Made by a program: the position numbers and the translations under genes. A DNA stretch of 64,000 nucleotides, taken from contig JARUPZ010000005.1 in assembly GCA_031213475.1 (NCBI GenBank), positions 10,983,260 to 11,047,259 on the forward strand. The letters run 5' to 3'. The DNA is from Nereocystis luetkeana. Its lineage: Eukaryota > Sar > Phaeophyceae > Laminariales > Laminariaceae. A model generated the notes under the pieces. That model had not been told where the DNA came from. It ran no database searches and was given only the letters and a program-made list of their open reading frames with translations. This document shows, one piece after another, positions 25,000 through 31,619 of this stretch; the stretch's first letter is position 1, and every line of letters starts with the position of its first letter.

Positions 25000-25730
25000 T
25001 TTTGTTTCTTTCGTTCTTTGTTCAGGGCGCGGGAGCTGTCCCTGGACTCCACGAGAGACTCCCCGTTCGCCCTGCTGGCGAAGGAAAACGACATCATGTG
25101 GGGAGGAGGCATGCCGGACGACATCACGGTAGTTGCCCTCCGCGTCATCAACAAGGCCGACTCCTCGGCTGCGGTAAGAGGCGCCTTTTTTGTCGTCCCC
25201 CGTGTCGACCCGTGTGTAGACGTCTTCGCACGTCGGGTTGATCGCGATCTTTGTAGATGCATCTGCGGTAGACTCCAGCCTGCCGTTTTTGCAGCAGTAC
25301 ACAGATCCAACCCGGAGTATACGTCACATATTTCGGGGGACCGTAGTTGAGAGGACCTATGGTATACCCAAAATCCTACATAGAACTACATACTTAGATC
25401 ACAACCCCTGAGCGTGCTCGGTTGGTGCATCCCTGGCCTCTCAGAGCTCCCACTCCCAAACCGCCTCCTTTCATTACTTGCCGGACCTTTCCAGCAGTTC
25501 TTTGTTTTCTCGGTCATTTCTTCCTTTTTTCTTCTTTCGTTTAGTGTGCGTGCGTGTTCTCCGAGCACGGCATCGCGGGGGGACCCGGCACCGTCGCGGG
25601 TGTCAGCGGGTGCTGGCGGGTAAGAGGGGGGGTTGCAAGGAGCGCGGTCGCCGCTTTCGTGCCTAGGCGTCGCGTGTGCCTCGAGACACGAGGGATGCAT
25701 GAACGGGCTTTGTCTGGCTTCTATTTATGA
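7931..25730 (+). CDS. Two-CBS plus PTC7-type PP2C phosphatase fusion (15-exon gene)
   Basis: Joining 15 phase-compatible GT-AG exons gives about 969 aa. Order: a basic, acid-free N-terminus; Ala/Gly/Ser low complexity (about 45-320); a charged linker ending in [15 protein letters not shown] (about 400-413); CBS motif 1 (about 420-465, with GMFTSRDLL); CBS motif 2 (about 475-530, with [11 protein letters not shown]); then PP2C (about 560-905). PP2C landmarks are [55 protein letters not shown] and [13 protein letters not shown]. The Asp residues that bind Mn/Mg in this family are all present. The family dephosphorylates Ser/Thr in mitochondria or plastids in fungi and plants. CBS pairs usually bind adenine nucleotides, so nucleotide control of the phosphatase is an inference. 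Exons 4-14 are firm, 1 and 15 tentative. Introns total about 14.9 kb for 2.9 kb of coding sequence. Confidence 0.8.
8053..8616 (+). other. Intron 1
   Basis: Contains a copy of the poly(C)-tailed dispersed repeat (8119-8395), then a pyrimidine-rich stretch with a C run, ending aataaacag. Confidence 0.4.
8119..8395 (+). repeat. Poly(C)-tailed dispersed repeat, copy C1
   Basis: Shares the ordered blocks gatgcagctcacccttga, a ctcgccgaacg block, ggcgcttcgcgcttggtgca, tgctccgtccc, a gtcatacga block and a terminal C run with the seven other copies listed. No coding capacity. It may be a SINE, but the head does not resemble a tRNA by eye. Confidence 0.7.
8617..9478 (+). CDS. Exon 2, low-complexity N-terminal region
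   Basis: Encodes about 287 residues dominated by Ser-Gly, a poly-Ala block (about 8785-8823) and Gly-rich tracts made of imprecise GGC/AGC/GCG triplets. It ends in a normal-complexity segment, [20 protein letters not shown]. The donor gag|gtgagg leaves phase 0, matching exon 3. The open frame extends further upstream to 8438, so the acceptor at 8616 is one of several options. The low-complexity part is probably disordered. Confidence 0.6.
9642..9738. mobile_element. TTAA-type MITE-like palindrome, copy P2 (degenerate)
   Basis: Diverged sibling of P1 and P3 with arms agggctgcagccccgtgttg and the rough complement ending cgaaagggtt. The terminal TTAA is no longer intact. It lies in intron 2. 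Confidence 0.6.
9877..9985. mobile_element. TA-flanked MITE-like element, copy M3 (complete reference)
   Basis: A 109-bp element with intact ends TATTACGGGGG and CCCCCGTAATA, the inner arm block ATAGTTAACAGGACC, and an uninterrupted AT-rich core. No coding capacity. It lies in intron 2. Confidence 0.85.
10695..10958 (+). CDS. Exon 3, charged linker before the CBS pair
   Basis: 88 codons in phase 0. They include an acidic stretch ([15 protein letters not shown]) and then an amphipathic basic segment with [15 protein letters not shown]. The sequence KAKDIL followed by the CBS strand in exon 4 is how the first CBS motif of a pair commonly begins. Alternative in-phase acceptors lie 3 and 15 bases downstream. 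Confidence 0.65.
10959..11356 (+). other. Intron 3 with a GACT tetranucleotide array
   Basis: A (GACT/GATT)n array occupies about 11107-11305 and accounts for the spurious SVSQSVNQ-type frame on the minus strand. The acceptor is ctctag. Confidence 0.75.
11357..11443 (+). CDS. Exon 4, first half of CBS motif 1
   Basis: 29 codons reading [15 protein letters not shown], then [11 protein letters not shown]. The pattern (T-V-x-E-A, a helix, then a hydrophobic strand) is the core of a CBS motif. Acceptor ctctag|g and donor aag|gtaagaag, both phase 0. Confidence 0.85.
11444..12734 (+). other. Intron 4
   Basis: Holds a partial MITE M5 (about 11933-11990), where the TTACGG end and a degraded agtaaatcaggaccaaa arm survive. 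It also holds poly(C)-tailed repeat C2, whose C run ends about 45 bases before the acceptor gtttccag. Confidence 0.65.
12283..12690 (+). repeat. Poly(C)-tailed dispersed repeat, copy C2 (with partial tandem extra units)
   Basis: A full unit is followed by a second copy of its 3' half (from about 12505) and a third short tail piece (from about 12640), each ending in a C run. Confidence 0.7.
12735..12911 (+). CDS. Exon 5, end of CBS motif 1 and start of CBS motif 2
   Basis: 59 codons starting [18 protein letters not shown]. The G-M-F-T-S-R-D-L-L segment is the usual closing strand and helix of a CBS motif, with the Asp that contacts ligand ribose. It continues into [20 protein letters not shown], the opening of the second motif. 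Both borders are phase 0. Confidence 0.88.
12912..13836 (+). other. Intron 5
   Basis: Holds poly(C)-tailed repeat C3 (about 12945-13112), then roughly 700 bases of C/T-rich sequence with degenerate internal repetition (cctttcg, atcctt and tcctttc words). The acceptor is gggccag. Confidence 0.55.
12945..13112 (+). repeat. Poly(C)-tailed dispersed repeat, copy C3
   Basis: The second half of the family is recognisable by the ctgctcggtgaaagcccgac block, the gatgcgagggtccatggtca block and a terminal C run. Confidence 0.6.
13837..13983 (+). CDS. Exon 6, rest of CBS motif 2
   Basis: 49 codons beginning [20 protein letters not shown]. Pattern R-N-L-P-V-V, then G-K-V-L-G-I-V, then N-D-I-S is a textbook CBS ending. 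The C-terminal helix reads [12 protein letters not shown]. Borders gggccag|gtt and aag|gtgaat, phase 0. Confidence 0.88.
14044..14160 (-). repeat. Dispersed repeat D, copy D1
   Basis: Inverse copy of 18028-18200: tgaccattgaccacgcatcc, a gacacctccaacaattg block and gcgctcatt. A third partial copy lies at 28473. Confidence 0.65.
14215..14370 (-). repeat. Poly(C)-tailed dispersed repeat, copy C4 (inverted, fragmentary)
   Basis: Three short tandem tail pieces with G runs (the reverse of C runs) and atgcatggccgtagt-type blocks. Confidence 0.55.
14880..15150 (+). repeat. 9-bp minisatellite TGTCCTGCT
   Basis: About 30 units of TGTCCTGCT with variants at the 5' end. A 9-bp period keeps every frame open, giving long spurious poly-(CPA), poly-(VLL), poly-(CLS) and antisense poly-(GQA) frames. 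It lies inside intron 6. Confidence 0.9.
15201..15334 (+). CDS. Exon 7, start of the PP2C domain
   Basis: 44 codons plus two bases. The segment [16 protein letters not shown] corresponds to the first strand of PTC7-type phosphatases, where an L-P-H-P-x-K motif is usual. The donor atcg|gtgagc (phase 2) fits the single base carried by exon 8. Confidence 0.8.
15415..15745 (+). repeat. Poly(C)-tailed dispersed repeat, copy C5
   Basis: Full-length copy starting near ctcattaaagctgtcat, a head also seen in C2 and in reverse in C6. It carries the tgctccgtcccggcgttgta block and the terminal C run. Confidence 0.7.
15877..15986. mobile_element. TA-flanked MITE-like element, copy M4 (inverted core)
   Basis: Intact termini; the core is in reverse orientation to M2 and M3. 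Arm GGTCCTATTAACTATGG has no micro-insertion. Confidence 0.85.
16875..17033 (+). CDS. Exon 8, PP2C metal-binding segment
   Basis: 53 codons' worth. It contains [12 protein letters not shown], where the Glu/Asp pair occupies the usual G-E-D-A position with Ser replacing Gly. It then contains [20 protein letters not shown], where the Asp of ADG is a metal ligand in this family. The donor ttcag|gtgcgt leaves two bases that join exon 9 to form the Ser of EFSYRLM. Confidence 0.92.
17773..18027 (+). repeat. 128-bp tandem duplication
   Basis: Units start at 17773 and 17901 with agcgagaaaaccatggctat. Unit 2 carries an extra TTAATA after ctcgaacta (18007) that unit 1 lacks. Confidence 0.85.
18028..18200 (+). 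repeat. Dispersed repeat D, copy D2
   Basis: Inverse of D1. Blocks gagcgcctaattgttggagg and tgcgtggtcaatggtcaa; the last block is repeated at about 18172. Confidence 0.65.
18376..18520 (+). CDS. Exon 9, PP2C helices after the active-site loop
   Basis: Encodes [13 protein letters not shown], then a Gly/Pro-rich insert, then [15 protein letters not shown]. The L-M and A-W-E-Y-T positions match the helical region that follows D-G-V-G in PTC7 proteins. The Pro/Gly insert looks like a family-specific loop. Borders ttttcag|c and aaag|gtacgc. Confidence 0.85.
18521..19119 (+). other. Intron 9 with a pentanucleotide ATGGT array
   Basis: T-rich tract with ttttttgtg repetition (about 18650-18780), then a degenerate (ATGGT)n array (about 18860-19085). 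The acceptor is ttaacacag. Confidence 0.75.
19120..19280 (+). CDS. Exon 10, PP2C core strand
   Basis: Encodes [15 protein letters not shown], matching the G-S-T/S-A/T core, and [15 protein letters not shown], matching the usual G-D-S-G strand with Cys in place of Ser. It ends in [11 protein letters not shown]. The donor gga|gtgagt is phase 2. Confidence 0.9.
19405..19650 (-). repeat. Poly(C)-tailed dispersed repeat, copy C6 (inverted)
   Basis: Reads in reverse order: G-rich start, the atcatgcattgccgtagt block, the ggacggagcacgtcgggttt block, tgcttgcaccaagcg, and the gcttcaatgagttaat head. Confidence 0.7.
20392..20488. mobile_element. TTAA-flanked MITE-like palindrome, copy P3
   Basis: 97 bp, the same length as P1, with TTAA at both ends, arms TTAACCCTTTTAAAACTGCA and the complement, and a short unpaired centre. 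It lies in intron 10. Confidence 0.8.
20677..20764 (+). CDS. Exon 11, PP2C segment
   Basis: 29 codons after a split Asp: [20 protein letters not shown], then QFGYTNVHE. The pattern Q-Q-x-x-x-F-N-x-P-Y-Q matches the conserved Q-x-H-x-F-N-x-P-Y-Q-L segment of PTC7-type phosphatases, with the His replaced. Borders ccgcag|t and gag|gtgagg. Confidence 0.9.
20880..21780 (+). repeat. Hexanucleotide GGTGTT-type minisatellite
   Basis: Degenerate GGTGTT/GGCGTT units over about 0.9 kb. The 6-bp period keeps frames open and produces poly-(Gly-Val), poly-(Val-Leu) and antisense poly-(Thr-Asn/Pro) reading frames, which are artefacts. It lies wholly in intron 11. Confidence 0.92.
21890..22040. repeat. Inverted GGGTC / GACCC tracts
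   Basis: A left arm with gggttgggtcag and gggtcgtgtcgggtcagg faces a right arm of (CCCGA)5 at about 21999-22025. The arms could pair. Confidence 0.6.
22165..22485 (+). repeat. Poly(C)-tailed dispersed repeat, copy C7
   Basis: Long diverged copy with aaaaggtgccgacgcccgcg, the gatgcagctctcacgct block, ctcgccgagcaccccacggc and the cctccgtcccggcgttgtg block. Confidence 0.65.
23080..23205 (+). CDS. Exon 12, PP2C catalytic loop
   Basis: 42 codons: [20 protein letters not shown], then [15 protein letters not shown]. The D-G-L-F-D-N motif contains a metal-ligand Asp and is diagnostic of PTC7-like PP2C. Borders ggtccag|g and gct|gtgagt, phase 0. Confidence 0.93.
23206..23808 (+). other. Intron 12
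   Basis: GGTGAT/GATGGT-type simple repetition in the first 350 bases, then unremarkable sequence. The acceptor is gctggcag. Confidence 0.7.
23809..23912 (+). CDS. Exon 13, PP2C helix
   Basis: 34 codons plus two bases: [16 protein letters not shown], then [13 protein letters not shown]. The C-terminal part resembles the helix before A-R-x-L-S in PTC7 proteins, while the W-E-N-K-W-F part is less typical. The donor cacag|gtgggc is phase 2. Confidence 0.75.
23913..25025 (+). other. Intron 13 with a 40-base C run
   Basis: GGTGGT-type arrays (about 24030-24540), unremarkable sequence, then a C run at about 24957-24999, within 30 bases of the acceptor tttgttcag. Confidence 0.75.
25026..25173 (+). 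CDS. Exon 14, PP2C C-terminal motif
   Basis: [20 protein letters not shown], then [19 protein letters not shown]-x-x-S, S-P-F-A and G-G-x-P-D-D-I-T are the closing signatures of the family; the first Asp of P-D-D is a metal ligand. The donor gcg|gtaagag is phase 0. Confidence 0.92.
25174..25544 (+). other. Intron 14 (tentative), with partial MITE M6
   Basis: A damaged MITE at about 25328-25400 keeps tttcgggggaccgtagttga and ggacctatggta. It ends in a good pyrimidine tract, cttctttcgtttag. Confidence 0.45.
25545..25730 (+). CDS. Exon 15, possible C-terminal tail
   Basis: In phase 0 it reads 61 residues rich in Gly, Val and Arg, without motif, to a TGA at 25728. A strong internal donor (cgg|gtaagag at about 25619) means the gene could instead continue. 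A short block with good codon texture at about 25842-25882 reads NTNVIELANDGH, lies between gtgcgcag and gtgagc, and is one candidate extension. Confidence 0.3.
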   Translation, partial: CACVFSEHGIAGGPGTVAGVSGCWRVRGGVARSAVAAFVPRRRVCLETRGMHERALSGFYL

Positions 25731-26473
25731 TTGTTGATAGAGTATGTACGAGTTTATAAAGGTCGTTCGGGAGGGCAATATAATATTCAAGCGGGGCTTA
25801 TTTTTGCGACCACGCTGAAGTTGAAAGAGGGAGGTGCGCAGTTTGAACACCAACGTTATCGAGCTGGCGAACGACGGCCACGGTGAGCACCGGGCTTCAC
25901 GCGGGGCGGGCGACGGGGCTGATTGTGGCAGAGAGTGATAAAAGCTTTACTCGGACCGAATCGGTAGCGAGGTGGTCGCGAGAGGGGCGGGCGGCGTACG
26001 AGGCTGAGAGAGAAGCTCTTCTGTGCGATTTTTTATTTTCTTCTTTTCGACCGGGTGTAAGGTGTTCCAATCAGGCAGCAAAATATTACACGAGGGGGGA
26101 CGGGGATTTTTTTTCCTTTCCGAGTTTTCGGTTTCATTTTCATTGTTTTTGCTGCTGTGCCGTGCTGTGCTTTCGCTTTCTTCGTACATACAGTACAGAC
26201 ATACCAGGTAGAGCATATCGAAAGAAGAAAATAGGTACAGACAGTAGTACCCTACCTGGGGTGTATGTACGTACGTACGACATCCGCGACGCGAAGCGTA
26301 TATGTGGCATCCAAGCTGACGTCGGAGCTGTTTTTTCCTGAAGCATGGCGGCGGGACTCTTGGCATTATCAAGTCGCCGGTTTGCAATTACGATCCTTGA
26401 AAAACTAAACTCAATCGTGGACCTCTGTTCGCTTCGCATAATATGATGTTTTTTTTTCTTCCTGAGCAAGCGT
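25731..26473. other. Intergenic, nothing firm
   Basis: Includes the possible small exon noted under exon 15 and TACCAGGTA at 26202. No other signal. Confidence 0.4.
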
Positions 26474-26500
26474 AGCGGGCGGCGTAGGCCGCCCGCGGAG
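26474..26500. other. GC-rich perfect hairpin
   Basis: The arms gcgggcggc and gccgcccgc flank a short gtag-type centre, directly before the MITE fragment M7. The function is unknown; it may be the terminus of another small element. Confidence 0.5.
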
Positions 26501-26511
26501 CGAAGCGCCTT

Positions 26512-26570
26512 GTATTTACCTATTTTTACTCACAACATTTGGTTCTATTTACTAGAGGTCCCCCGTAATA
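26512..26570. mobile_element. TA-flanked MITE-like element, fragment M7
   Basis: Only the right half survives: tttttactcacaacatttgg, then the ggttctatttacta arm and GTCCCCCGTAATA end. Confidence 0.7.
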
Positions 26571-28213
26571 GGTGATGCAGAAGGAACGGCTGCTCCCACG
26601 CGGCGACATGCGCTATACGTACACAATGCAGGCCAGGAATCTTATCTTGTGCCCAGAAATGTCTAGACCATGGTTTGAAAATCGACGAGCTACGTACTGT
26701 AGTCGCCGATGTCCGTGTGTATCATCACCCTGGAAAAGAAAAAGTGCGCTGAATCCCTGTGCGATCGCTATACGATATTTACCCCGTAGGTACACAACGA
26801 AAATCGGGGTCTATCGACATATCTCATCCCGTCGGGATATGTCCCTACACGCAGAGCGGCCACAGTTCGTAGCTGTCACAAATGGATACTGAACGTACGG
26901 TTGCTAGTGCATCATGCCGAAAGCTAGAGCTTTCGGCGCTGTCCAGGTACACGAGCAGCAGACAGCGTAGGCAGTCGGGAGATGAAAAAATAGAATATAC
27001 GAAACCGCGCGTGTCTCTCTTCCGTGAGACTGAAAAACTCTTTTTTCCCAACGGTTATCGCAGCTCCTGCGTACGACGTACTGCTGTTAATATTCTGGTT
27101 GATTTTCCTCCCGCTTGTAATAGCTGTGGGCCCTGCACACGCACGCACGACGCCGCAGTCCTGAGGAAGATGGCAATAGCTTGAGGAACGGCTGCTGCGT
27201 GTTGCACAGCGTATTCTGCTGTGCGAGTACTGCTGTGCTGTTTGTCAGTACTCCTGTGGCGCCGTGGCCGCATTGGACTCTGTAGACTAGGCTAGACATA
27301 GATCCGTAAGGTTACACCGAAACGTTCGGATAGCCGCCTATAGTTCACGTGCAGTTTGGTGCTGCTGTGCATCCTATTTTATAATACGTAGATCTGTTTT
27401 ATGTAGTTACCAAAATGCTAGAGAACTACGATACGCTCTTGTTTTTTTTTTCTAGCTTCGTACAACCGCTGCAGACAACCCAGAGAGGGCCGCAGGCAGG
27501 CCTGCAGCAGGGTATCAGCTACTGCTGCTCGGCGCTTGGTGTGTGCGTCGTTCAATGTCAAGTGTGGTGCACTTCTCTGCTGCCTCGTGCGTGGTGCGTG
27601 CTGTGTTTTATCTTCACGCGGCGGGGCAGAATCAAACCATATCACAATTCATGCGGATGAAAAAACAGTCGTACTCGTACAGGTTTTGCACGACGCCGAA
27701 ACTTGAGCCGTGTGCAAGCGCCCCCCCCCCCCTCCCCCCTGCGTGTCCCGCGGGCTAGAGCACGAGAACAGACCCGCGGTTGGAGGAGGGGAGTAGAAGT
27801 GTTCCGGTAAAAAGTCAATTTGGTAGACAGCAGCATGGCACTTTTTTTCGAGATACAGTATACCAGGTATATACTATACATGCTGCTCACTTCTCGCCGG
27901 AATCTCCCATTTTTTTTTGTGGAAATCCGATTTTTTTTCTCGCCGGAATCTCCCATTTTTTTTTGTGGAAATACATTTTTTTGTTCAACCCCCCCCCCCC
28001 CCCCCATCTTCGTCTATCGAGTACACCCACCCCCCCCCCCCCGTCTTCCCTGTTCCCTATGGTAACGCCGATTCATGCAACTCTCCTCAAAACCCCCCTC
28101 TCCCGCTACCGCTTCCGCCCCCGCCCCCGCCCCCGCCCTCGCCCTCTCCATTCTGACGCCCCGCGTTTGTGTTGTGTGGGTTTGTTGGTATGCCTGAAGG
28201 CTGTGTCGACCAG
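26571..28213. other. Intergenic, simple repeats
   Basis: Holds TACCAGGTA at 27861 and a 47-bp tandem duplication at about 27894-27980 (cgccggaatctcccat units with T runs). C runs lie near 27720, 27990 and 28030. No gene is recognised. Confidence 0.5.
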
Positions 28214-28262
28214 GGGAGTCAACCCGGACGACCAGCACGCGGAAGAAGTCGCGGTAGCCTGA
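28214..28262 (+). CDS. Possible terminal exon fragment
   Basis: After an acceptor-like tgtcgaccag, a short frame reads GVNPDDQHAEEVAVA and stops. The codon texture resembles an exon more than its surroundings. It could be a 3' exon of the phosphatase gene or of an unrecognised gene, but phase does not join cleanly with the candidate at 25842. Confidence 0.2.
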
Positions 28263-29698
28263 GACAGTTCAGTTCTACAGCGTCACGTACGCGTATGCCT
28301 CGTTTTCATTTCCTCTGTCGTTGTGGTTTGTTTCGTATTGTGGCGGCGGCTGGCGGGCGGGCGGGAAAAGGGTTGGAGGAGGTGGGCGAGGATTGGGTGT
28401 GTACCCCGCGCGCTTGGCTCGGGGGGGGGGCAGGGGCCGGGGGGCGGGGGGATGGAAGCGTTCCAAGGTTTTGCTTGCTTTTAGTCATTGGACCATCGAC
28501 CACGCTTTTTCTTTCGGGACGGAGTAGAAAGGGGGGGGCTATAATCCGCCCCCCCCCCCCCCCTGCCAATCTTGCGGCGTTTTTTTTTCATCTGGCGGGC
28601 TTCTCTCTTGGCTTGATTTGCTTGGCTGAGTCAGCGTGTCGCACCTCGACCGTCCGCAGGGATAGGGCGACCGTTTTGTGTTTTGCTTTTGGAAGGTGTA
28701 GAGGGCAGAGACGGTGCCGCGTTAATCCAGAGGAAGGCTCCGTTGCCATGCCCTTGTTTTCTTGGCATTTGGAGTGTTCTGGACCCGTCCGGGGGCGTCA
28801 GCAGCGTCAGCAGGAAACAGAGGAGGGCGGGTGGGGGGCGAGGGGGAAGGGCGGATGGAAGTCTCTTCTCTCTCCCCTCTGCTTTTAGCCTGCGATACCA
28901 ACGTGTTCGCATTTTTTATTTCATTTTTTTTTTTTTTGGTTGCCGCTTTTGCTTTCTCTGTTGTTGTTGTTGTTGTTGTTGGCTGTGTCGTGTGTTTTAC
29001 TGTAGTTTCTCGGCTGGGGAGGGGAGCACCGCCCCCGTCTCCCTTTACCTCCCTCTTCCGTCCTGTCCCCTTTTTTCTTCCCCCTTCCCTCCCCTTCACG
29101 TCTACGAAACCCTATGTATGCGCCCCCTCTTCCTCTGTCTTGTCGTTTTTCCGGGTTTGAATTGGGCTGGGCCGTAGACGCTCTCTCACGATCATTATTT
29201 GTTCTTTGCCCCGCTTGCGGTGGATGTACGGTAGGGGGTGTGCTTTCGTTTGACGCTCCCTCTCGCAGCAACGTACACCTCTTTTTTTTTTACTCCGCGT
29301 GGGTAGGGGTGTGTACTTCGTACCAGGTACCAGGTATACACTTTCTCTCGCAAGGTCTAAAGCCATTTTTTCTTTCTTTCTTTCTTTCTTTTCGAGCGGG
29401 GGTGGGTGTACACTTTTTCTAGTACCAGAGCATATACCGTCTAGAAACGAACACGCAAGCAGATACAATGCCTTCCCCTCGAGCGAACTTCGACGCCGAT
29501 ATTGTTTTTTCTCGGCAGCGGGGGTTGAGTGCGAGCGCTGAGCGATGATGCGTCTATCGTGGAAGACCCTCGAACGGCTTCATTTTCGTTGAGTTTGCCC
29601 CTCCGGGTTTCGAGAAACTCGCCTCGGAAATACGTCCTACGACGGGGTTCTGCGTACGGTATGTGGTTTTGCTTGGATCGGGGGCGTGGACGGTTTCT
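28263..29698. other. Intergenic, G/C homopolymer-rich
   Basis: Repeat D3 is at about 28473-28530 (agtcattggaccatcgacca block). T/C-rich and G-rich tracts and nested TACCAGGTACCAGGTA at 29321 follow. No gene is recognised. Confidence 0.5.
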
Positions 29699-29723
29699 CG
29701 CGGCGGCAGCAGGAGCAGCAGCA

Positions 29724-29762
<39 letters not shown>
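29699..29762 (+). repeat. CAG/GCAGGA triplet tract
   Basis: Imperfect then pure CAG repetition; it makes poly-Ala, poly-Ser and poly-Gln frames that I do not treat as genes. Confidence 0.9.
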
Positions 29763-29764
<2 letters not shown>

Positions 29765-30740
29765 TTTTTGTCTTCTCGCTTGCGGCCACCGCTTCGTTTC
29801 CGACCCTGTTGTTACGAGTCGGCGTTGACTGTCACCCCCCCCCCCCCTCCCTCCCCCCCCTCCCTCCCTCCCCCGGAGGATAACGCGCACCTACTGGTTG
29901 GAACTCCCTGTGTGATGTGAAGGCGGGATCTGTCTGATTGTGTGGTTGTGAACGATCAACTTATAATTTTGTCGAGGTGTCCCGTGGCAAGGGAATAGAG
30001 AATGGTGGAACTGCTGCTGTGGATGTTGGCGGTCAGCAGTAATTTTGGCCTCTCTTTTCGCCGTGTTTTTTTTTTTTTCGTTTCTTTTTACCGGTAGAAT
30101 CAGCCTTAGCGCGGGAGTGAGTGTGTCCGCTCTCAATTTGATGATGGTCCTTTACCAGGCATTGTTCGAAGTCTTTGACGGGCAAAGGGAGGGAGGGAGG
30201 GAGGGAGGGAAGGTGGGAGGGAGGAAGGGGAAGTAGGGAGGGAGAGAAAGCGGGGGGGGGGGGGAAGAGAGGGGGAGAGAGGGAGGGAGGGAGGGAGGGA
30301 GGGAGGGAGGGAGGGAGGGAAATTATGGTTGCGAGCGGGAGAGAGAGGGAGAGAGAGGGAAACATACGGAGAGGGAGAGATACAGAGCGAGAGAGCAAGA
30401 AAAGAGAAGGAGAGTGCAAAGTACGCACGCGACGGCACAAAGGGGGGCCGCCATTTCCCGCTAATCCTAAATTAACATACAGGATAAAGTGTACAGTACA
30501 ACACCTGGAGTTGTTATTAATAGCAATGGCGCCCGTGTTGTCGGGGTTCAGTGTTGATACCTGGTAGACAATTTGTCTGATTCCCCTCCCCCCCTACCCC
30601 CAAACCGTACCCCCCAATCCCGACTCCGACCCTATCCAGGGGGAACCTGCTCAGGGCGAAACCCCTCGACCAACCCAATTGTGAAAAAAAGATCCGACCA
30701 AACAAAAATATCACAGATATCGCCCCCCTCCCCCCCCCCC
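29763..30740. other. Intergenic with purine-rich tracts
   Basis: GGGA repetition at about 30183-30235 and 30278-30320, GA-rich to 30415, then TATTAATA at 30515 and TACCTGGTA at 30558. No gene is recognised. Confidence 0.6.
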
Positions 30741-30789
30741 CCCGCTAGCGTAAATGGTCATACGACTACCGCCATGCATAATATCGAGT

Positions 30790-30830
<41 letters not shown>

Positions 30831-30870
30831 ATTACCCCCATAATTTGTGCAACCACAGCTGTGCATTTTG
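30741..30870 (+). repeat. Poly(C)-tailed dispersed repeat, copy C8 (truncated) with a 40-base C run
   Basis: Only the tail remains: the taaatggtcatacgactacc block, the gccatgcataatatcgagta block, then a C run at about 30791-30830. Confidence 0.7.
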
Positions 30871-31518
30871 AGATGCAGCACCGGCTATGGGCGAAGGGCA
30901 TCTGTCTAGTCGTGGGGTATTTTGGGTATTTTGGGTATTTTGGGTGAGCGGAGCATGTTTCGGTGCTGTAGCTTCGGATAGGCTCCTGTGTCGTACCAGT
31001 ACCCAATGCGTTTTTGCTTGCGAAATGTTTTCGGCTCGCCCCTTACCTGATCCTCGGTGCGGCAATCGACTGATGGACAGAGGAGAACAGGTTGTACCTG
31101 GTACCTGATACGTACCGCATGTATTTGATTCGTACGTGCGCGGACCTCCCTTTATATGTTTCGTCTGAGGTGTAGATGTGCTTCAGTTATCATGTGTACT
31201 CTTTGCTTGTTTTATTTTTCACCAGCATAATTGCAGTGTACCACAATACGCACAGCGTGCCATGTGTTGGATACGCGTAGCATGTCACTGTTAGTTGCCC
31301 GGCTTCGAAATGCTAACATAATTCATACGCGCCTCAGGGGTCCCTGGGGTGTACCGGAAAATGAACCCTCCGAAGCCACACCCACACATTCCTATATTTC
31401 CGAGGCGTATACTAGACAGGGGGCGTCGCACTCGAAGCCAATAAAAAGTTGATTCCTTCTGTGTTGCTTTCTGTTCTGGTTGGCAGTTCCCAAAAACTCA
31501 AAACCCCAACCTTCACCT
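30871..31518. other. Intergenic, nothing recognised
   Basis: Contains three units of GGGTATTTT (30917-30945) and TACCTGGTA at 31095 abutting TACCTGATA. No gene is supported. Confidence 0.4.
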
Positions 31519-31619
31519 TGACCCCTTTTAGGACTGCAGTCCCGTTTTGGGGACACACTACTTGGAATTTGAGTGACTTTTCCCCAAAACGGTACCGCGG
31601 CGCTACCGTAGAAGGGTTA
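31519..31619. mobile_element. TTAA-type MITE-like palindrome, copy P4 (degenerate)
   Basis: Arms cttttaggactgcagtcccg and the rough complement ending agaagggtta. It is followed by two telomere-like ccctaa units and, at about 31684-31722, a further half arm of the same family. Confidence 0.7.

Noticed and set aside
26474-26500. Rho-independent terminator
   Set aside because: A hairpin is present, but the organism appears eukaryotic and no T run follows directly.
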